Source of the DNA: DAIOSQ01 sp036752465
GTDB taxonomy: Bacteria; Pseudomonadota; Gammaproteobacteria; Legionellales; Legionellaceae
Direction: 5' to 3'
DNA length: 8,080 nt
NCBI GenBank assembly: GCA_036752465.1
Contig: DAIOSQ010000088.1
Coordinates: forward strand, 1-8,080
Shown: positions 6,217-8,080 of the stretch, one piece after another
Numbering within the stretch: position 1 is the stretch's first letter
Layout of the letters: each line of letters begins with the position of its first letter
Translations under genes and position numbers: made by a program
The notes under the pieces: model-generated
Told to the model about the DNA's origin: nothing
The model's database searches: none
Seen by the model: the letters and a program-made list of their open reading frames with translations, nothing else

Positions 6217-7773
6217 ATGCGAGTTGCAATTTCATATCCACCGATTGTTAATCAATATGGGCAAAAAGCGATGGTTTCGCAAAACCGCAATGTCCAATAT
6301 TTTAAAAAACCAACCTATTTGTTGCCGGTGGTGCATGCGCAAGCCGCAAGCTGGTTATTGCAATTGGGGCACAGTGTGTATTGGGATGATGGCAATGCGC
6401 AATTAAAAACCTATGAACAATGGTTTGCTGACTTGCAAGCATGGCAGCCGGATGTGGTGGTGTTTGAAAGCACCACACCGGTGATGAAATTTTATTGGCG
6501 CACGATTGACGCCTTGAAAGCAGCATTGCCCAACACCATCATCATCATGACCGGTTACCACTCGATGCGCAAACCGGAAGAAACACTGGAGCAATCACAA
6601 GCGGATATCGTGCTGCGCAGCAGCCACATAGATTTCGTGCTGGCCCGATTGATACCGCATTTGGCAAACTCAGCGTCCTGGCGGCTGGATTGCCCCATCG
6701 AAGGCTTGACCATCCGTATGCAGGGTAAGATGTTGCGTTCCACGGGTAATTTTGTGCAAGTAGAACCTTTAGAAAATTCACCACCAGTCAATCGCGATTT
6801 GGTGCATTGGCGAAATTATGCCTATGAAAATGGTAATTTTCTACAAACCCCAGGCACCTATGCAACCAGCGTTATTCGCGATTGCATGTTTGGAAAATGC
6901 ACTTTTTGCCGATACAATGGGCCAGATTTGACCTTTTCGATGTTGCCGGTGGAAAAAAGCTTGGACGAATATCAGCACTTAATTGACGAGTATGGCGTCA
7001 AAGAAATTTTTGACGATTCGGGCGTGTGGTATCGTGGCAAAGAAGCGCGCGAATTTGCACGCGGTATTATCGCGCGTGGCTTGCACAAAAAAGGTTGCTA
7101 TTTTGGCTTGAATACCCGGTTTGAGTACCTGGATGAAGAAACGATTCGTCTACTGGGTGAAGCTAATTTTCGCTTTGTACTGCTTGGCTTCGAAGCCGCG
7201 GATAATGAGACCCTGGGCCGGCTGAACAAAGGGTATCAGATGGAGCATGTTGAGCGCTGCCTCACCTGGTTAACCAAATACGGCTTGCACCCGCATCTTA
7301 CCATCATGGTAGGTTATTACTGGCAAACCCAGGAACAATTAGATCTCACTGTAGCCACAGTCAAGCGACTGATGTTGAAGGGTTTGGCGCGTACCTTGCA
7401 AGTGACCATTTGCACCCCGCTGGATTATACCCCTTACCATCAAGAGTGCATCAAAGAGGGTGTATTGTTGACCGATGATTATGACGATCATGATATGAGC
7501 AAATTAATCGTTAAAACGCCAATCCCACATGACCAGTATTATCAAGCAATCCGCCAAATATACTCTCTGGCGTTTCATCCCATGTTTATCTTGAGGCAAT
7601 TGCAATTTTGTTTGTCATTTAAAAAACGCGATTGGCAGTTCTTATTTACCTACAGCTTACGTGCGATACGCCGAGTTAAGCAGCATATTTTTAACTTGAC
7701 CCGGCATGAAGGGCAAAAATCCTGTGAACCGCAAGTTGGACAAAAGTCATTAGAGCCTGGAGTGAATGCGTAG
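6217..7773 (+). CDS. B12-binding-type radical SAM protein, substrate unknown
   Basis: This 518-residue protein has three parts. Residues about 1-150 resemble the Rossmann-like cobalamin-binding domain of class B radical SAM enzymes: an opening VAISYPP strand, LLQLGHSVYWDD, QPDVVVFESTTPV and IIIMTGYHSM. Residues about 215-420 form the radical SAM barrel, with the cluster cysteines at 223, 228 and 231 (CMFGKCTFC), then IFDDSG at 264-269, LLGFEAADNETLGRLNKG and TIMVGYYWQTQEQ. The spacing is CX4CX2C rather than the usual CX3CX2C. Residues 449-498 are basic and hydrophobic, which could place the protein at the membrane. The tail (499-516) is a ninefold-residue tandem repeat. Known relatives methylate or rearrange sugars, lipids, hopanoids or natural products; which applies here cannot be read. 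The reductase ten bases upstream is a plausible electron donor, and the nucleotide-sugar genes suggest an envelope glycolipid or sugar target. Those links are inference. Confidence 0.88.
   Translation: MRVAISYPPIVNQYGQKAMVSQNRNVQYFKKPTYLLPVVHAQAASWLLQLGHSVYWDDGNAQLKTYEQWFADLQAWQPDVVVFESTTPVMKFYWRTIDALKAALPNTIIIMTGYHSMRKPEETLEQSQADIVLRSSHIDFVLARLIPHLANSASWRLDCPIEGLTIRMQGKMLRSTGNFVQVEPLENSPPVNRDLVHWRNYAYENGNFLQTPGTYATSVIRDCMFGKCTFCRYNGPDLTFSMLPVEKSLDEYQHLIDEYGVKEIFDDSGVWYRGKEAREFARGIIARGLHKKGCYFGLNTRFEYLDEETIRLLGEANFRFVLLGFEAADNETLGRLNKGYQMEHVERCLTWLTKYGLHPHLTIMVGYYWQTQEQLDLTVATVKRLMLKGLARTLQVTICTPLDYTPYHQECIKEGVLLTDDYDDHDMSKLIVKTPIPHDQYYQAIRQIYSLAFHPMFILRQLQFCLSFKKRDWQFLFTYSLRAIRRVKQHIFNLTRHEGQKSCEPQVGQKSLEPGVNA
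7711..7764 (+). repeat. Two-copy 27-base tandem repeat encoding GQKSxEPxV at the radical SAM C-terminus
   Basis: Copy 1 (7711-7737) encodes GQKSCEPQV and copy 2 (7738-7764) encodes GQKSLEPGV, followed only by Asn-Ala and the stop. Seven of nine residues agree. Six of the seven matching codons differ at the third base, so the DNA copies match at only 17 of 27 positions. The protein pattern is therefore better kept than the DNA. Confidence 0.7.
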
Positions 7774-8007
7774 TATCTTTGATTGTCTGTGGTAAGTCTC
7801 CAAAGTTTTGACCACGGGCAATAATGCTGTGTGTACATCATCCGGGTCATGATTAAATATCAGATAAAGTCAGAAGTATTTACATTGTCGTTAACGATTG
7901 AGATTGCTTTTTTGCCTTGCAAGCGGACATTATATTAAGTCAACCACAAGCATTACATTTAAAACCATGTCTTATCGAAAATCACTAAATGAGAAGGATA
8001 TTATTTT
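7774..8007. other. AT-rich intergenic region with no convincing terminator or promoter
   Basis: The 234 bases after the radical SAM stop hold no supported gene on either strand. A hairpin can form between 7785-7793 and 7811-7819 (nine pairs, two G-U, 17-base loop), but no T run follows it. A T run at 7908-7913 has no stem before it. TCGTTAACGA at 7888-7897 is a perfect 10-base palindrome of unknown meaning. TATATT at 7931-7936 could be a -10 element, but no -35 lies at a suitable distance. The GC content falls to about 30% from 7861 on. Confidence 0.6.
7992..7997 (+). promoter_or_regulatory. Ribosome binding site for the gene starting at 8008
   Basis: AGAAGG lies ten bases before ATG 8008. 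The sequence is a good Shine-Dalgarno match, though the spacing is slightly long. It is the main support for calling a gene there. Confidence 0.5.
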
Positions 8008-8080
8008 ATGTTAGTCGGAATATTAAACAATATTTATAGGTCTAAGTTTTTTTCAGCACTATTTCATACCCAGCATCATT
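8008..8080 (+). CDS. Start of an unidentified gene (3' end outside window)
   Basis: An open frame runs from ATG 8008 to the end of the window, 24 complete codons, beginning MLVGILNNIYRSKFF. It has a Shine-Dalgarno-like AGAAGG ten bases upstream and follows a 234-base gap, so it probably belongs to a separate transcription unit or to a later part of the same cluster. The codons are AT-rich, unlike the operon before it. The visible stretch is mildly hydrophobic and basic, but too short for a signal, membrane or family call. I do not recognise it. A 24-codon open frame in AT-rich sequence can also arise by chance. Confidence 0.5.
   Translation, partial: MLVGILNNIYRSKFFSALFHTQHH

Noticed and set aside
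7785..7819. Nine-pair hairpin downstream of the radical SAM gene as a transcription terminator
   Set aside because: The loop is 17 bases, two pairs are G-U, and the stem is followed by AATAATG rather than a T run. It does not meet the pattern of an intrinsic terminator on either strand.
7650..7850. A minus-strand 66-residue frame with CPTC and CPSC pairs that resembles a zinc ribbon
   Set aside because: The cysteine pairs are the reverse-strand shadow of the GQKSxEP tandem repeat in the radical SAM gene, and no minus-strand ribosome site or family resemblance supports it.
7888..7897. Perfect palindrome TCGTTAACGA as a regulator binding site
   Set aside because: A single 10-base palindrome in AT-rich intergenic sequence is weak evidence; no second copy or recognisable operator pattern was seen nearby.
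7967..8014. A 15-codon open frame (ATG 7967 to TAG 8014) overlapping the start at 8008, as a leader peptide
   Set aside because: It has no Shine-Dalgarno sequence upstream and the encoded peptide has no repeated regulatory codons. Such short frames are expected by chance.

Overview
The window looks like the inside of a bacterial chromosome, probably a gammaproteobacterium. That placement is an impression from the GalU and Ugd sequences, the Shine-Dalgarno use and a GC content of roughly 45-50% in the lines I sampled. It is not a measured classification. I see no tRNA, rRNA, CRISPR array, transposase or insertion sequence.

Positions 1-7773 hold seven genes, all on the plus strand and packed like one operon. 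Gaps run from a 4-base overlap to 10 bases, with one possible exception of 94 bases. The order is galU (5' end outside the window), ugd, a GT2 polyprenyl-phosphate glycosyltransferase with C-terminal membrane helices, a Wzx-like MOP flippase, a UDP-glucuronate decarboxylase (UDP-xylose synthase), a small stand-alone ferredoxin-NADP-reductase-like flavoprotein, and a 518-residue B12-binding-type radical SAM protein.

The first five genes make biochemical sense together. GalU makes UDP-glucose, Ugd oxidises it to UDP-glucuronate, and the decarboxylase turns that into UDP-xylose. The GT2 enzyme could load a sugar onto a polyprenyl phosphate, and the flippase could carry a lipid-linked sugar or oligosaccharide across the inner membrane. 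The logic resembles the Arn (aminoarabinose-lipid A) pathway, but there is no aminotransferase and a MOP flippase stands where ArnE/F would be. The last two genes are the unusual part: a minimal flavin reductase directly followed by a radical SAM enzyme. I infer that the reductase supplies electrons to the radical SAM protein, and that the pair modifies a sugar or lipid made or moved by the operon.

After 7773 the sequence becomes AT-rich (about 30% GC from 7861 to the end). It holds a 234-base intergenic stretch without a convincing terminator or promoter, then the first 24 codons of a new plus-strand gene starting at 8008 that runs off the window.
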